A DNA stretch of 64,000 nucleotides from Paracoccaceae bacterium (GTDB lineage Bacteria; Pseudomonadota; Alphaproteobacteria; Rhodobacterales; Rhodobacteraceae), in assembly GCA_024742695.1 (NCBI GenBank), contig JANSXY010000018.1, positions 1-64,000 on the forward strand, read 5' to 3'. Positions 25,648-34,327 of the stretch are shown here, piece by piece. Every line of letters starts with the position of its first letter. The stretch's first letter is position 1. The translations under genes were made by a program, and so were the position numbers. The notes below the pieces were generated by a model. That model was not told the DNA's origin. It saw only the letters and a program-made list of their open reading frames with translations, and made no database searches.

Positions 25648-26463
25648 TCACGGCGTTTCCTTGTTCTGGTCCAGCCCGACGCGGCCGATCCACTGGGCCA
25701 CGAAGACAAGGACGAAGGAGGCGATCAGGATCAGCGCCGACAGCGCGAGGACCGACGGAAATTCCTGCGGAAACCGCAGCTGGCCCCAGATGTACATCGG
25801 CAGCGTCGGGTCGGTTCCGGTCAGGAAGAAGGCCATGATGAACTCGTCGAACGAGATCGTGAAGGTCAGCAGCAGGCTGGCCACCACGCCGGGAAAGACC
25901 ATCGGGAAGGTCACCCGCCAGAACGTCCACCAGCCGTTCTCGCCAAGGTCCATCGAGGCCTCTTCCATCGACGGATCGAAGCCCTCGAAGCGCGGCAGAA
26001 GCGTGGCGACGGCAAAGGGCAGGCAGAAGATCAGATGCCCCAGCCCCACCGTGTACAGCGACAGCGGCACGCCCAGCCGGCTCATCAGCACCAGCAGCGC
26101 CACGCCGAAGATGATGCCGGGGATCACCAGCGGCATCATGATGAAGGTCACCAGCGCGCTTTTTCCCGGCATCCTGTAGCGGGTGATCGCGCGGGCCGCG
26201 ACGACGCCGAGCATGGTGGAGATCACCGAGACGACCGCCCCCACCCGGACGCTGTTCCACAGCGCGTTCCACACCGGCTCGCGCGTCCACAGTTCGCCGT
26301 ACCATTGCAGCGTGAAGCCCTGCAGCGGGAAGCGGACGTAGACGGAATCGTTGAAGCTGAACAGCGGGATGAACAGCACCGGCACGTACAGCACGATCAG
26401 GAAGACCACCGCGTAGATCTGCAGGGCGCGGTTGTGGCGCTTGATGTAGGTGCCCTGGCTCAT
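25648..26463 (-). CDS. polyamine-type ABC transporter permease (PotC-like)
   Basis: An inner-membrane permease, 271 residues, with six predicted helices, beginning with IYAVVFLIVLYVPVLFIPLFSF. The EAA motif is MEEASMDLGENGWWTFWRVTFP, which contacts the ATPase. LLLTFTISFDEFIMAFFLTG is highly characteristic of PotC/PotI proteins. The start overlaps the partner permease stop by 4 bases. Confidence 0.94.
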   Translation of the reverse strand: MSQGTYIKRHNRALQIYAVVFLIVLYVPVLFIPLFSFNDSVYVRFPLQGFTLQWYGELWTREPVWNALWNSVRVGAVVSVISTMLGVVAARAITRYRMPGKSALVTFIMMPLVIPGIIFGVALLVLMSRLGVPLSLYTVGLGHLIFCLPFAVATLLPRFEGFDPSMEEASMDLGENGWWTFWRVTFPMVFPGVVASLLLTFTISFDEFIMAFFLTGTDPTLPMYIWGQLRFPQEFPSVLALSALILIASFVLVFVAQWIGRVGLDQNKETP

Positions 26464-27395
26464 GTCAGCCGTTCCCTGAGCGCGCGGGTCAGGAACAGGA
26501 AGGCCAGGGCCACCGCCGTGATCCAGAACATCAGGACGATCGCCAGCGTCGCGCCCATCGGCCAGTTGTTGACCGGGCCGAACTGAAGCTGGATGAAGTT
26601 GCCGATCATCGCGCCGTCGGGCCCGCCCAGCAGGGCCGGGGTGATGTAATCGCCCGTGGTCGGGATGAAGATCAGGAACGAGGCCGCGATCACGCCGGGC
26701 ATCGACAGCGGCAGCGTCACCCGCAGGAACCGCCGCACCGGCCCGTCGCCGAGGTCCGTCGCCGCCTCCAGCAGCGACCGGTCGATCTTTTCCAGCGACA
26801 CGTAGATCGGCAGGATCGCGAAGGCCGCCCAGGCATGGGCGAGCGTGATGATCACCGCCTCCTGGCTGTAGAGCAGGAATTCCAGCGGCTGCTCGATGAA
26901 GCCCAGCGACATCAGCCCGGAATTGATCACCCCCTCGTAGCCCAGGATCACCTTCCAGGCGAAGACCCGCAGAAGGTAGCTTGTCCAGAACGGCAGGGTC
27001 ATCAGGATGATCCACAGCATCTTGCGGCGATGCACGTGGAACGCCACGTAATAGGCCATCGGGTAACACAAAATCACCGTCGCCACCGTGGCCACGCCGG
27101 AAATCCAGAACGACCGGGTCATCAGCGCGCCGAACACCGGTTCCGTCCAGACGCGCAGGTAGTTGTTGATCGTCGGCGTGGTGTCGAAGCCGAAGCCGTC
27201 GCGCGTCCAGGTGCTCATCGCCACGAGGATCAGGAAGGGAATCGCGATCCCAAGCGTCATGATCAGCAGCGTCGGCGCCATCAGCAGGTAACCGCGCAGC
27301 GCCTCGCTGCGATGCAACAGCGCGGTCAGGCGGGAGGTGCGAGGCATCGGCGCCCCCGCCTCCGCCGACCTGTTCGGATGCGGCGTATCGACCAT
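26460..27395 (-). CDS. polyamine-type ABC transporter permease (PotB-like)
   Basis: The inner-membrane partner permease, 311 residues, with a longer polar N-terminus before the first helix (LRGYLLMAPTLLIMTLGIAI). LPFWTSYLLRVFAWKVILGY and LLEAATDLGDGPVRRFLRVT (EAA loop) are diagnostic of PotB/PotH. FIPTTGDYITPALLGGP is the conserved late segment. It forms the channel with the PotC-like subunit. A second ATG 16 codons in (before PRTSRL) is an alternative start. Confidence 0.94.
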   Translation of the reverse strand: MVDTPHPNRSAEAGAPMPRTSRLTALLHRSEALRGYLLMAPTLLIMTLGIAIPFLILVAMSTWTRDGFGFDTTPTINNYLRVWTEPVFGALMTRSFWISGVATVATVILCYPMAYYVAFHVHRRKMLWIILMTLPFWTSYLLRVFAWKVILGYEGVINSGLMSLGFIEQPLEFLLYSQEAVIITLAHAWAAFAILPIYVSLEKIDRSLLEAATDLGDGPVRRFLRVTLPLSMPGVIAASFLIFIPTTGDYITPALLGGPDGAMIGNFIQLQFGPVNNWPMGATLAIVLMFWITAVALAFLFLTRALRERLT

Positions 27396-27426
27396 CTGGC
27401 AGATCGTCTCCCTGGGCTGGGAATGG

Positions 27427-27450
27427 CCCGCCGCCCTGTCCGGCGGCGGG
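27427..27450 (-). promoter_or_regulatory. 9-bp hairpin between PotF-like and PotB-like genes
   Basis: CCCGCCGCC (27427-27435) pairs with GGCGGCGGG (27442-27450) around a 6-base loop, just after the binding-protein stop. There is no T-run. The position is the same as the hairpins at 18154-18181, 52370-52388 and 63205-63233. Confidence 0.65.
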
Positions 27451-27465
27451 TCCGGCGGGCGCGGC

Positions 27466-28590
27466 CTAGAAGCCGGCCTTGATCTGCTCGAATGTCTCGT
27501 TCATCCGGGTTTCCCATTCCTGCGTCTGCGGCACCTGGAAATGCCCCGCCTGCAGGATTTCCAGCGGATTCTTCGACAGGCCGAGGCCCTGCAACGTCGC
27601 CTCGTCGAATGCCTCGAACGACTTCGCGTTGGAATGGCCGTAGCCGTAGTCGTTGATCATGAACTGCCCGGTCTCGACGCTGAGCAGCGAGTCGATCACG
27701 TCATAGGCGCGGTCGAGGTTCGGCGCGTCCTTGTGGATCACCGCGCCGCAGACCCAGGTCAGCGCGCCTTCCTTCGGCTTGGCGAACTTCACCGGCACGC
27801 CTTCGGCCTGCAACAGCGACGCCGAGGAGTTCCAGGTCATCGCCGCGACCAGTTCGCCCGAGGCCAGCGCCTGTTCCAGCGTGGTGGTGTCGTCGGTATA
27901 GACCCGGATCAGCGGGCGCTGTTCGCGCATCACCGCCGCGATCTTCTCGAACGCCTCCTCGGTGGCGATATCGGCGAAATCGACACCCGCCTTGATCGCG
28001 CCGCACCACCAGGCATCGGCACCCGCCGAAAGCGAGCCCAGCCGCCCGCCATAGCGCTGGTCCCACAGCATGTCCCAGCTTTCCTCGCCCTCGAGCTCGA
28101 AGATGTCGGTGCGATAGGTGACCGAGGTCTGGCCCCAGTCGAACGGCGCCATCCAGACATTGCCGCTCCCGGCGTCGTTGCCCGGCAGCGCCACGATCTC
28201 GGGCATCACGTCGGCCCAGTTCGACAGCCGCGCGGTCTCGATCGGCTGGAAAAGCCCGGTGGCGACCCAGCGCGGCAGCGCCTGGTTGCAGGGGTGCGAG
28301 ACATCCACGACGAAACCGCCGCGCATCTTCGTCAGCGCCTCTTCGGAGCCGCCGAAGATCGAGAAGTTCGGCAGTTCGCCGTTCTTCGCCTGGTAGGGCT
28401 GGAACAGTTCGGGAATGTCGTAGCCGCCCCAGGTGAAGAAGGTGGCCTGATCCTCGGACGCGGCCATCGCCCGCCGCGCGCCGGCCGGCACCATCGTCAC
28501 CGCGACACCGGCGGCGGTAAGCTCCTTGATGAACCGGCGGCGGCTCAGCTTGCCTTCGCGCACCGCGCCCAATTGGTCGAGAACATCCAT
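27466..28590 (-). CDS. polyamine-type periplasmic binding protein (PotD/PotF-like)
   Basis: An extracytoplasmic solute-binding protein family 1 member, 374 residues. A Tat-type signal begins SRRRFIK at residues 16-22 and ends near RRAMAASED, so export is as a folded protein. The mature part starts ATFFTWGGYDIPELFQPY, the standard PotD/F opening (usually TWGGY or NWSDY). Acidic and aromatic residues for amine binding are present (YTDDTTTLEQALASGEL, WNSSAS). It is the first gene of the amine operon. The ligand is likely a polyamine or N-methylated amine and cannot be fixed from sequence. Confidence 0.93.
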   Translation of the reverse strand: MDVLDQLGAVREGKLSRRRFIKELTAAGVAVTMVPAGARRAMAASEDQATFFTWGGYDIPELFQPYQAKNGELPNFSIFGGSEEALTKMRGGFVVDVSHPCNQALPRWVATGLFQPIETARLSNWADVMPEIVALPGNDAGSGNVWMAPFDWGQTSVTYRTDIFELEGEESWDMLWDQRYGGRLGSLSAGADAWWCGAIKAGVDFADIATEEAFEKIAAVMREQRPLIRVYTDDTTTLEQALASGELVAAMTWNSSASLLQAEGVPVKFAKPKEGALTWVCGAVIHKDAPNLDRAYDVIDSLLSVETGQFMINDYGYGHSNAKSFEAFDEATLQGLGLSKNPLEILQAGHFQVPQTQEWETRMNETFEQIKAGF

Positions 28591-28710
28591 GAGGTTTCAG
28601 TCTCCCTGTTGGTGTGTGCCGCCGGACCAGCCCGCCGGCCATCCCTTGATCACTTGCCGCCGCCCCGCCCTTGCAACGGGCATTGTCTGTCTTTGTCGGC
28701 AGTTCGGCCA

Positions 28711-28734
28711 TTGAATGATCGTTCAATCATTGAA
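28711..28734. promoter_or_regulatory. compound palindromic operator, divergent promoter region
   Basis: Two overlapping dyads: TTGAATGATCGTTCAA (28711-28726, one mismatched pair) and the perfect TTCAATCATTGAA (28722-28734). They sit in the 272-base divergent gap between the PotF-like operon and the cupin/amine-oxidase operon. A near-copy lies at 40116-40140. The half-site type fits a TetR/BetI repressor, most likely the one encoded at 23836-24495. The rest of the gap shows no clear gene or other signal. Confidence 0.8.
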
Positions 28735-28862
28735 AGCGGGTGCGAATCGAGTCAAGCCATTTGCTGACTCGTTGCGCCGCCGAGCCTTGCGCGCCCATCA
28801 AACGGGCATTTGCCGGCGACCTGCGCGCGCGACGCGGAGGCGGGAGGCCGGGTTCGGTGACG

Positions 28863-29243
28863 ATGAAGCAGCGTGACTTTCGCCTCGAACCCGACGGGCC
28901 GGCGGGCCTTGCGCCGATGGAACCGGACCTGGCCGGCTTCCGGGTGCCGCCAGCGGCGCCGAACCGTCAAGTCTGCCATGCCGACGACGCCATCGGCCTC
29001 AGCGTCCGGGTCCGGGGCGCGACCGCGATGCGGGACACCGTCGGGCGCTGCCGGGGCGACGAATTCCCTTGCGCGCCCGACGGCAGCGTTCCGGCGTTCG
29101 ACGGCGTGGAGGACGGCAGTGTCGCGCCCGGCGACGTGTTCTTCGTGCCCGCCGGCACGATCCGCCGCCGGGACGTGCCGCGCGACCTCCGCAAGTACGA
29201 TGCGGTGCCGCATCCCCCCTGGACGCCGGAGGCAGGCCCATGA
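28863..29243 (+). CDS. cupin-like protein (DUF861 type, tentative)
   Basis: A 126-residue protein whose second half resembles the small cupins of the DUF861 group: AMRDTVGRCRGDEFP, then GDVFFVPAGTIRRRDVPRDLRKY, matching the usual GD-x-VP-x-GT...RK pattern. No histidines occupy the cupin metal positions, so metal-dependent catalysis is doubtful; a ligand-binding or stabilising role is possible. The stop overlaps the amine-oxidase start (ATGA), which supports a real gene. A GTG at 28857, better spaced from GGGAGG at 28842-28847, is an alternative start. Confidence 0.6.
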   Translation: MKQRDFRLEPDGPAGLAPMEPDLAGFRVPPAAPNRQVCHADDAIGLSVRVRGATAMRDTVGRCRGDEFPCAPDGSVPAFDGVEDGSVAPGDVFFVPAGTIRRRDVPRDLRKYDAVPHPPWTPEAGP

Positions 29244-30571
29244 AAACCCCGATCCCGCGGCGCACCGTACTCGCCGGGCTGACGCTGGCCGGCGCCGCGC
29301 CGCTCGCGGCGCAGCCCCTGCCCGCCGAACCGGACGTGGTGATCGTTGGCGCCGGGGCCGCCGGGCTGGCCGCCGGTCAGGTTCTGCGCGATGCCGGCCT
29401 GTCCTTCGTGATCGTCGAGGCGGCGGACCGGGTCGGCGGCCGGGCCTACACGGAAAGCGCCAGTTTCGGCCAGCCCGTCGATCACGGCTGTTCCTGGATA
29501 TCGGGTGCCCGCCGCAATCCGTTCACCCGGATCGGCAAGGCGGCAGGCTTCACCCTGGTCGACCACACCGACGCGGGCAGCGACCTGTTCGATCTCGACG
29601 GACGCCGCGCCAGCGCCGCCGACGAGGCCGCCTACGACCGCGCCTGGGGCGCGCTGGTGCGGGCGGTGGAACGCGCCGGGCGCGCGGGACAGGACGTGCC
29701 CGCCGCGGACGTGATCCCGGACATCGACTGGGGCGCCACCGTCCAGTCCTGGATGGGGGCGATGGATTACGGCGTGGATTTCGACGGGATCTCCACGCTG
29801 AGTTACTGGAACTCGGCGGAAAGCCAGCCCAGCTACATCGTCCGCGAGGGTCTCGGCGCGGTGGTCGCGACGCTGGCCGCCGGCCTGCCGATCGCGCTGT
29901 CCACCCCGGTGACCGCGATCGACTGGTCCGGCGCGGGTGTCACCGTCGATACCCCGCGCGGCGCGATCCGGGCGCGCGCCTGCCTCGTCACCGTCTCGAC
30001 CGGGGTGCTGAACGCCGGCACGATCCGCTTCACCCCCGCCCTGCCGGTCGCGACGCAGGAGGCGGCGGCGAACATCCCGATGGGGCTCTTGCTCAAGGTG
30101 CCCCTGCTGTTCGACGGCGCGCGGCTGGACCTGGGCGAGAACAACTGGGTCACCTACCGGGTGCCCGAGGACCAGCCGGGCGAGGCCTGTTTCTTCGTCG
30201 CCTGGCCCACGGGGCACGACTACCTGTTCGGCAATATCGGCGGCCGCTTCGCCTGGGAGCTGTCGGCGCAGGGGCCGGAGGCGGTGATCGACTATGCATT
30301 GGGCGAACTGGTGCGCCTGGTGGGCAGCGACGCACGGCGCCACTTCGTTGCGGGGCTGGCGACCGACTGGGCGGAAAACCCGCTGACGCTGGGCGCCTAC
30401 GGCGCGGTCAGGCCCGGCGCCCATGGCGCGCGCGACAGTCTCGCGCAGCCGGTCGGCGCGCGGGTGTTCTTCGCCGGCGAGGCCGTGGCGGGAGAGGTCT
30501 CGGCACTGGTCAACGGCGCCTATCTCAGCGGCCGGGCCACCGCCGAGGCGATCGCGCGGCAACTGACCTAG
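29240..30571 (+). CDS. exported FAD-dependent amine oxidase
   Basis: A flavin monoamine/polyamine oxidase family protein, 443 residues. A twin-Arg leader (PRRTVLAGLTLAGAA, residues 6-20) precedes the FAD-binding motif DVVIVGAGAAGLAAGQVL and the amine-oxidase motif EAADRVGGRAYT. The C-terminal FAD motif is RVFFAGEAVAGEVSALVNGA. It should oxidatively deaminate an amine to aldehyde, ammonia and peroxide, probably in the periplasm with cofactor loaded before Tat export. It is coupled to the cupin gene by ATGA and followed after 23 bases by a PuuB-like oxidase. Confidence 0.92.
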   Translation: MKTPIPRRTVLAGLTLAGAAPLAAQPLPAEPDVVIVGAGAAGLAAGQVLRDAGLSFVIVEAADRVGGRAYTESASFGQPVDHGCSWISGARRNPFTRIGKAAGFTLVDHTDAGSDLFDLDGRRASAADEAAYDRAWGALVRAVERAGRAGQDVPAADVIPDIDWGATVQSWMGAMDYGVDFDGISTLSYWNSAESQPSYIVREGLGAVVATLAAGLPIALSTPVTAIDWSGAGVTVDTPRGAIRARACLVTVSTGVLNAGTIRFTPALPVATQEAAANIPMGLLLKVPLLFDGARLDLGENNWVTYRVPEDQPGEACFFVAWPTGHDYLFGNIGGRFAWELSAQGPEAVIDYALGELVRLVGSDARRHFVAGLATDWAENPLTLGAYGAVRPGAHGARDSLAQPVGARVFFAGEAVAGEVSALVNGAYLSGRATAEAIARQLT

Positions 30572-30594
30572 ATGTTGCGAGGGGGCTGCGCGCG

Positions 30595-31890
30595 ATGATC
30601 CCGAACGAACGCCCGGTCATCGCCGACAGCCTGTGGACCGCGACCGCGAACCGGGTACCGGCCTACCCGGCCCTTGCCGGCGAGGCGGAGGCCGACATCG
30701 CCGTTGTCGGCGCCGGCTACACCGGGCTTTCGGCGGCGCTGCATGCCGCCGAGGCCGGCGCTCGGGTGGCGCTCGTCGAGGCCGAACAGCCCGGCTGGGG
30801 CGCTTCGGGCCGCAATGGCGGGCAGATCAATCCCGGCCTCAAGGACGGGCCCAGCGCGATCCTCCTGCGCTTCGGGCCGACGCAGGGCCAGCGGATGATC
30901 GACATGGCCGGCGGCGCGGCCGACCTCGTCTTTCGGCTGATCGCGCGGCACCGCATCGACTGCGACGCGATCCGGCCGGGCTGGATTCGCGCCGCCCATA
31001 CGCCGAAGGCGCTGCGCGCGCTGCACGATCTCGCCCGCGACTGGCAGGCCCACGGCGCGCCGGTCGAACCGCTCGACCGCGACGCGATCGCCCGGCTGAC
31101 CGGCACCTCCGCCTATCTCGGCGGGCTGATCGACCGGCGCGGCGGCAACCTGCAGCCGCTGAACTACGCGCTCGGCCTCGCCGATGCGGCGGAGCGGGCC
31201 GGGGTGCGGATCTTCGGGCAATCACCCGTGACCGGGATCGCACCCGCCCCGGGAGGGCACGTCCTGCACACGCCGGGCGGCCGGGTGACGGCCCGAACCG
31301 TGATCCTCGCCACCAATGCCTACACGCCGCCGGGTGTGGCGCCGCCCCTGTCCCGCAGCATCGTGCCGGTGCGCTCGGTGCAGGTCGCCACCCGGGCCCT
31401 GCCCGACAACCTGCACGGCGACCTGCTGCGCGGCGGCCACGCGCTGTCGGACGCGCGGCGGCTCCTTCTGTACTTCCGGATGGATTCGGCCGGGCGTTTC
31501 GTGATGGGCGGCCGCGGCACCTACAACGACTCTTCGACAAGGCACCAGATCGCGCGGCTGAAACGCGTCAGCACCGAGTTGTTCCCGCAACTCGCCGGCG
31601 CCGAGTGGCAGCACGCCTGGGGCGGCATGGTCGCGCTGACGGCCGATCACTACCCGCACCTGCACCGGCTCGCGCCCGGCATCCTCGCCGGGCTGGGCTA
31701 CAACGGCCGCGGCGTGGCCATCGCGACGGCGATGGGCCGCGTCCTGGCGCGCTGGGCGACCGGCGCTCCGGAGCGCGACCTCGATTTCCCGGTCACGCCG
31801 CTGCGCCCGCTTCCGATGGCCTTCGCCCGCACCCTGATGGTGGAAACGGAAATCCTGCGGCTGAAGCTCTTGGACCGCCTCGGGCTCTGA
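30595..31890 (+). CDS. FAD-dependent oxidoreductase, PuuB/OrdL-like
   Basis: A DAO-family flavoenzyme, 431 residues, resembling gamma-glutamylputrescine oxidoreductase (PuuB). The start SLWTATANRVPAYPALAGE is characteristic of the group. The FAD loop is DIAVVGAGYTGLSAALHAAE, followed by GWGASGRNGGQINPGLK. The C-terminal motif AWGGMVALTADHYPHLHRL matches. It oxidises a secondary amine with release of an aldehyde. No gamma-glutamylputrescine synthetase is present in the window, so the substrate may be a different secondary amine. It ends 13 bases before the convergent TetR gene. Confidence 0.92.
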   Translation: MIPNERPVIADSLWTATANRVPAYPALAGEAEADIAVVGAGYTGLSAALHAAEAGARVALVEAEQPGWGASGRNGGQINPGLKDGPSAILLRFGPTQGQRMIDMAGGAADLVFRLIARHRIDCDAIRPGWIRAAHTPKALRALHDLARDWQAHGAPVEPLDRDAIARLTGTSAYLGGLIDRRGGNLQPLNYALGLADAAERAGVRIFGQSPVTGIAPAPGGHVLHTPGGRVTARTVILATNAYTPPGVAPPLSRSIVPVRSVQVATRALPDNLHGDLLRGGHALSDARRLLLYFRMDSAGRFVMGGRGTYNDSSTRHQIARLKRVSTELFPQLAGAEWQHAWGGMVALTADHYPHLHRLAPGILAGLGYNGRGVAIATAMGRVLARWATGAPERDLDFPVTPLRPLPMAFARTLMVETEILRLKLLDRLGL

Positions 31891-31903
31891 CCGGGCTGCC
31901 CCG

Positions 31904-32551
31904 TCACGCCCGGCGCACGCCCTGCCGGTAGACGCCGGGCACCAGTCGCGCAATGCAGTCCCGCGCGCCCGAAAGCCCGGCGGCCCGGTCGAAACCGCCC
32001 GGCGACAGATGCAGCCGCTGCCAGTAGCCATCGGTCAACGTGTCGATCCACTCGGCGATCAGGTCCGCCTCCCCCGGGGAGCCATCGGGCAGCAGGGCGC
32101 GGCAGATTGCCGACAGCGCATCGCGGCGGCGGGCGTCGAAATCCTCGGCCACCTCGTCGTAGCGGGCCTGGAAATGCAACTCGCCCCAGAAGGCGAACCA
32201 AAGCGGAAGAACGGCAGGGCCGCAGGCGGCCTCGTCGAAGTCGGCGGCGACCACCGCGTCAAGCCGTGCGGCGGGGTCCGGACCGGCGGACTCCAGCGCC
32301 GCCTGCCAATGCGCCTCGTATCCCGCGTAAAGATCGCGCAGCGTCTCGATCAACAGCCCGCCCTTGGACTGGAAGTAGAACACCGCGACCCCCTGCGACA
32401 GCCCCGCCTCCTCGGCCACCGTCGCCAGCGTGGTCTTCGCCAGCCCGTGTTTCAGGATCGACCGGCGCGCGGCATCCAGCAGCTGCCGCCGGCGCCTCTC
32501 GGCGTTTTGCTTGCGCTCCTTGCGCGGTCGTTTTTCCTCGGCCTCAGACAC
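31904..32551 (-). CDS. TetR-family regulator, BetI-like (second copy)
   Basis: A 215-residue repressor, clearly related to the regulator at 23836-24495. The HTH is RRRRQLLDAARRSILKHGLAKTT and LATVAEEAGLSQGVAVFYFQ, then SKGGLLIETLRDLYAGYEAHW. The start chosen is GTG at 32551, which has a good ribosome site (GGAGGG, 6 bases before it). A GTG at 32608 would add 19 residues without a clear site and would bring the gene close to the operator palindrome at 32622-32633. It is divergent from the paired PYROXD2-like operon, which it most likely controls along with itself. Confidence 0.9.
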   Translation of the reverse strand: MSEAEEKRPRKERKQNAERRRRQLLDAARRSILKHGLAKTTLATVAEEAGLSQGVAVFYFQSKGGLLIETLRDLYAGYEAHWQAALESAGPDPAARLDAVVAADFDEAACGPAVLPLWFAFWGELHFQARYDEVAEDFDARRRDALSAICRALLPDGSPGEADLIAEWIDTLTDGYWQRLHLSPGGFDRAAGLSGARDCIARLVPGVYRQGVRRA

Positions 32552-32621
32552 TGCCGCCCTCCGCTGGCCCGTTGCCGGATCAATGCCACAACGCGCGCCC
32601 GGCGTCACAGGAATTTTTTGA

Positions 32622-32633
32622 TTGAGCGCTCAA
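32622..32633. promoter_or_regulatory. perfect palindromic operator TTGAGCGCTCAA
   Basis: A perfect 12-bp palindrome in an A/T-rich patch lies between the second TetR gene and the divergent flavoprotein operon. Its half-sites (TTGA...TCAA) resemble those at 28711 and 40116, but the centre differs. It is probably the self-regulatory site of the TetR regulator at 31904-32551. Confidence 0.75.
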
Positions 32634-32689
32634 ATAAACTTTACGAGGCGATCGGCGCGCGCTATCGTTCCGGCCAAGGAGTCTCGGTC

Positions 32690-34327
32690 TTGGCCCTCAA
32701 ATCATCATATGACGTGATCGTCGCGGGTGCCGGCCACAATGGCCTGACCGCCGCGGCCTATCTCGCCCGCGCCGGGCTCTCGGTTCTCGTCCTCGAACGG
32801 AACGACTGGATCGGCGGCGCCGCCGTCAGCCGGTCGCTGCACGAAGGCTGGACCTATTCGAACTGCTCCTATGTCTGCTCGCTCCTGCGGCGCGAGATCG
32901 CCCGCGATCTCGACCTTCCGAAATACGGATTGCAGGTGATCCCCTACGAGGGCGGGGCGAGTTTCACCCGCGATGGCGACTACTTCGCCTACTACTCCGA
33001 TCACGACGCCCTGAGGCGCGAGATGGCGCGGCATTCTCCGCGCGACGCCGATGCCTACCCGTGCTACGCGCAGGCGATCATGCGGCAGTGCCGGTTCATC
33101 CGCCCGTTCCTGCTGCGCGACGCGCCCGACCCGGCCTCGATGGCCCCGCGCGACCTCGGCGAGATGGGCTACCTGGTGAAGAAGGCCTGGGGGCTGGGCA
33201 AGCGCGAACTGGGCGAGACGCTGCGTTTCTGGACGATGTCGATCGGCGACTTTCTCGACGAGCATTTCGAGAACGACCTGATCAAGGCGCACCTGGCGGG
33301 ATCGGGGATCATCGGCACCGGGCTTGGCGTCTACTCGCCCGGCACCGCCTACGTGCTCTTGCACCACTACATGGGCGACATCGACGGCGGCATCGGCGCC
33401 TGGGGATTCGCGCGCGGCGGCATGGGCGCGATCTCGAAGGCGCTCGGCGCGGCGCTCGAAGATCACGGCGGCACGATCCACCGCGGCGCGGGCGTGGCGG
33501 AAATCCTGGTTCGCGACGGGCGCGTGACCGGCGTCGCGCTGGAGGACGGGCGCGAGTTCGCCGCCCCGATCGTCGCCTCGAACATGGACGTCAAGCGCAC
33601 CTTCCTGCGCCATGTCGACCGCGCGGCACTGCCGGGCGAGTTCGTGCGGCAGGTGGAGCGGTTCAAGATCCGCGGCTCCTCGGCCAAGCTCAACATCGCG
33701 CTCGACGCGATGCCCGCCTTCCCGGCGGCGCCGCCGCATGCCAGCTTCCTGCGCGGCGACATGCATTGTTCCGAAAGCCTTTGGGCGCTGGAACGCGCCT
33801 ACGACGACTGGAAATCGGGCCGCTGGTCGGCCGAGCCCTATGTCGACATGCTGATCCCCAGCCAGATCGACCCGACGATGGCGCCACCGGGCAGCCACAT
33901 GATGACGGTCTTCGTGCAATACGCGCCCTACGACCTCGCGGTGAACGGCACCCGCAGCGGCGAGAACTGGGACGCCACGCAACGTGCCGCCCTGGCCGAG
34001 ACCGTGCTGAACCAGATGTCGATCGCCTGCCCCGACATCCGCGAGCGCATCCTGCACATGGAGGTCCGTTCTCCGCTGGACCTGGAACGCGAGGTCGGGC
34101 TGACCGAGGGCAATATCTTCCAGGGGGAACTGACCTTCGACCAGCTGTTCTTCAACCGCCCGGTGCCCGGATTCTCGCAGTACGAAAGCCCGGTGAAGGG
34201 CCTGTATCTTTGCGGCTCCTCCGCGCATCCGGGCGGCGGGGTGATGGGCGCGCCGGGCGCGAACGCCGCGCGCGCGATCCTGCGCCGCGCCGGCAAGGGC
34301 GCGACGATGAAGGGCTACGCGGCATGA
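32690..34327 (+). CDS. PYROXD2 / phytoene-desaturase-like flavoprotein (subunit 1)
   Basis: A 545-residue FAD-dependent oxidoreductase. The N-terminal dinucleotide motif is DVIVAGAGHNGLTAAAYLA, then LERNDWIGGAAVSRSLHEG. The C-terminal flavin motif is LYLCGSSAHPGGGVMGAPGA. This layout matches the human PYROXD2 and carotenoid-desaturase superfamily, but no carotenoid genes are near, so amine or lipid-like oxidation is more likely. The start is TTG at 32690, 8 bases after AAGGAG (32676-32681); no ATG is available upstream before a promoter-like, operator-containing region. It is coupled by ATGA to a second, related protein. Confidence 0.87.
   Translation: MALKSSYDVIVAGAGHNGLTAAAYLARAGLSVLVLERNDWIGGAAVSRSLHEGWTYSNCSYVCSLLRREIARDLDLPKYGLQVIPYEGGASFTRDGDYFAYYSDHDALRREMARHSPRDADAYPCYAQAIMRQCRFIRPFLLRDAPDPASMAPRDLGEMGYLVKKAWGLGKRELGETLRFWTMSIGDFLDEHFENDLIKAHLAGSGIIGTGLGVYSPGTAYVLLHHYMGDIDGGIGAWGFARGGMGAISKALGAALEDHGGTIHRGAGVAEILVRDGRVTGVALEDGREFAAPIVASNMDVKRTFLRHVDRAALPGEFVRQVERFKIRGSSAKLNIALDAMPAFPAAPPHASFLRGDMHCSESLWALERAYDDWKSGRWSAEPYVDMLIPSQIDPTMAPPGSHMMTVFVQYAPYDLAVNGTRSGENWDATQRAALAETVLNQMSIACPDIRERILHMEVRSPLDLEREVGLTEGNIFQGELTFDQLFFNRPVPGFSQYESPVKGLYLCGSSAHPGGGVMGAPGANAARAILRRAGKGATMKGYAA

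Noticed and set aside
28591-28862. Riboswitch or small RNA in the divergent gap
   Set aside because: Apart from the palindromic operator, I see no conserved aptamer-like structure; hairpins there are weak.
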